A stretch of DNA of 64,000 bases, from contig ATWD01000001.1 in the NCBI GenBank assembly GCA_000421065.1, positions 3,526,001 to 3,590,000 of the forward strand, read 5' to 3'. The DNA comes from Acidobacteriaceae bacterium TAA 166 (GTDB taxonomy: Bacteria > Acidobacteriota > Terriglobia > Terriglobales > Acidobacteriaceae). The position numbers were made by a program, and so were the translations under genes. This document shows, one piece after another, positions 62,607 to 64,000 of the stretch. Under the pieces are notes generated by a model that was given only the letters and a program-made list of their open reading frames with translations, was not told the DNA's origin and made no database searches. Positions within the stretch are counted from its first letter, which is position 1. Each line of letters starts with the position of its first letter.

Positions 62607-64000
62607 TTACTCTTCTCCGACTTTGAGGACGGCGAGGAATGCCTCCTGGGGGATGTCAACTTTGCCGATTCGCTTCATGCGCTTCTTGCCTTCCTTCTGC
62701 TTCTCGAGGAGCTTGCGCTTGCGGCTGATGTCGCCGCCGTAGCACTTGGCGATGACGTTTTTGCGGATGGCCGTGACGGTGGAGCGGGCGATGACTTTCG
62801 AGCCGATGGCGGCCTGGATGGCGACCTCGAACATCTGGCGGGGGATGAGCTCGCGCATCTTTTCGACCAGGGCCTTGCCGCGATCATAGGCGAAGTCGCG
62901 ATGGACGATGATGGAGAGCGCGTCGACGGGCTCGCCGGAGACGAGGATGTCCATCTTGACCATGGGGGAGACCCAGCTTCCGGCGAGGTGGTAGTCGAGG
63001 GAGGCGTAGCCGCGGGAGACGGACTTGAGGCGGTCGTAGAAGTCGAGGACGATCTCGTTGAGCGGGAGCTCGTAGGTGATCATGACGCGGGTCTCGGAGA
63101 CGTATTCGATGTTCTTCTGGAGGCCGCGCTTGTTTTCGACGAGCTTGAGGATGTTGCCGAGGTACTCCTCGTTGGTAAGGATCTTGGCTTCGATGATGGG
63201 CTCTTCGACCTGCTCGATCTCGGAGGGGTCGGGCCAGCGCGAGGGATTGTCGACGGTGATGATTTTGCCGTCTGTGAGGGTGACCTTGTACTGCACGCCG
63301 GGGGCGGTGGTGATGAGGTCGAGGTTGTATTCGCGCTCGAGCCGCTCCTGAATGATCTCGAGGTGGAGCAGGCCGAGGAAGCCGCAGCGGAAGCCGAAGC
63401 CGAGGGCGGCGGATGACTCGGGCTCGAAGTTGAAGGAGGAGTCGTTGAGGCGGAGCTTCTCGAGGGCGTCGCGGAGAAGGGCGTGCTCGTGGGAGTCTAC
63501 GGTATAGAGGCCGGCGAAGACCATGCTCTTGATGTCTTCGAAGCCGGGGAGGGCCTCGGCGCAGGGGCGCTCGACGTCGGTGATGGTGTCGCCGACCTTG
63601 GTGTCGGCGACGTTCTTGATGGTGGCGACGAAGAAGCCGACCTCGCCGGCGGAGAGCTCGGTGAGCTCGACGGGCTTGGGGGTCATGACGCCCATGCTCT
63701 CGATGTCGAAGACCCGGTTGTTCGACATGAGCTTGATCTTCTGGCCCTTGCGCATGCGGCCGTTGATGACGCGGGCGAGCACGATGACGCCGCGGTAAGG
63801 ATCGAACCAGGAGTCGAAGATGAGGGCCTGAAGCGGGGCGTCGGCGTCGCCCTTGGGAGGCGGAAGCAGATGTACGACGGCTTCGAGAATTTCGTCGACG
63901 TTCTGGCCGGTCTTGGCGGAGACGGGGATAGCGTCGTCGGCGGGGAGGCCTACGGACTTTTCGATCATCTCCTTGGTGCGCGCGATGTCGGCGGAGGGGA
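62607..64000 (-). CDS. lepA: Translation elongation factor 4 (LepA), N-terminal part outside window
   Basis: The frame is open to the window edge and covers about 464 residues of a roughly 600-residue GTPase. The visible part starts in the G domain ([20 protein letters not shown], then VSAKTGQNV, the G5 motif). It continues through domain II ([20 protein letters not shown]), domain III ([20 protein letters not shown]), the EF-G-like domain V and the LepA-specific C-terminal domain ([40 protein letters not shown]). LepA binds ribosomes and can back-translocate stalled ones. The GTP-binding P loop lies beyond the window. Confidence 0.95.
   Translation of the reverse strand, partial: PSADIARTKEMIEKSVGLPADDAIPVSAKTGQNVDEILEAVVHLLPPPKGDADAPLQALIFDSWFDPYRGVIVLARVINGRMRKGQKIKLMSNNRVFDIESMGVMTPKPVELTELSAGEVGFFVATIKNVADTKVGDTITDVERPCAEALPGFEDIKSMVFAGLYTVDSHEHALLRDALEKLRLNDSSFNFEPESSAALGFGFRCGFLGLLHLEIIQERLEREYNLDLITTAPGVQYKVTLTDGKIITVDNPSRWPDPSEIEQVEEPIIEAKILTNEEYLGNILKLVENKRGLQKNIEYVSETRVMITYELPLNEIVLDFYDRLKSVSRGYASLDYHLAGSWVSPMVKMDILVSGEPVDALSIIVHRDFAYDRGKALVEKMRELIPRQMFEVAIQAAIGSKVIARSTVTAIRKNVIAKCYGGDISRKRKLLEKQKEGKKRMKRIGKVDIPQEAFLAVLKVGEE

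Overview
The window is a high-GC stretch of a bacterial chromosome, almost certainly from the Acidobacteriota, family Acidobacteriaceae (Granulicella/Terriglobus/Edaphobacter-like). The evidence is an acidobacterial VWFA-type secreted protein, an Oar-like TonB-dependent receptor of about 1200 residues, a Tes/Mss-like radical SAM protein, and a small cupin that keeps every active-site residue I recall from the Granulicella tundricola hydroxynitrile lyase. I see no tRNA, rRNA, CRISPR array, prophage or intact insertion sequence. The content is housekeeping and accessory chromosomal genes.

Layout. 1-4.7 kb: end of zapA, an FMN-binding PaiB-like protein, a well-folding 6S RNA candidate, a degenerate Lgt homologue overlapping an RluD-type pseudouridine synthase, and a VWFA protein. 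4.9-7.1 kb: response regulator plus histidine kinase operon on the minus strand. 7.2-9.0 kb: bestrophin and a tandem universal stress protein. 9.2-15.1 kb, minus strand: permease plus adenosine-deaminase operon, a 51-residue basic protein, and a UvrD/PcrA helicase with a large insertion. 15.3-19.3 kb: small secreted protein, lineage-specific proteins, PhyH dioxygenase, and a PadR regulator with a membrane partner. 19.7-22.6 kb: gyrA. 23-25 kb: membrane protein with a truncated TetR, a glycine-zipper protein and a lipoprotein. 25.4-33.4 kb: two TonB-dependent receptors, the second paired with a PiuC-type hydroxylase for iron uptake. 33.7-38.9 kb: PEP-CTERM protein, five-PAS histidine kinase, YceH-like protein, and a DUF882 cell-wall protein. 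39-46.5 kb: SDR, RidA, a helical protein, alcohol dehydrogenase with divergent AraC regulator, radical SAM protein, and the hydroxynitrile-lyase-like cupin. 46.6-64 kb: two paralogous secreted proteins, RlpA, a frameshifted DHFR-like gene, YCII protein, an exported TldD/TldE-like pair, CPA2 antiporter, M48 protease, HIT protein, a receiver-like basic protein, OmpH/Skp and the 3' part of lepA.

The least explained signal is non-coding. A family of long imperfect palindromes (about 180-250 bp, eight copies) and short derivatives (about 25-50 bp core, five copies) sits in the gaps between genes. Other structure outside genes includes a conserved leader motif in front of three start codons, a 20-bp-period operator-like array upstream of the siderophore receptor, a PadR operator, an 11-unit heptamer tandem repeat, and a folded leader behind a near-consensus promoter at ompH. 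All functional assignments come from reading motifs by eye; no database search was run.
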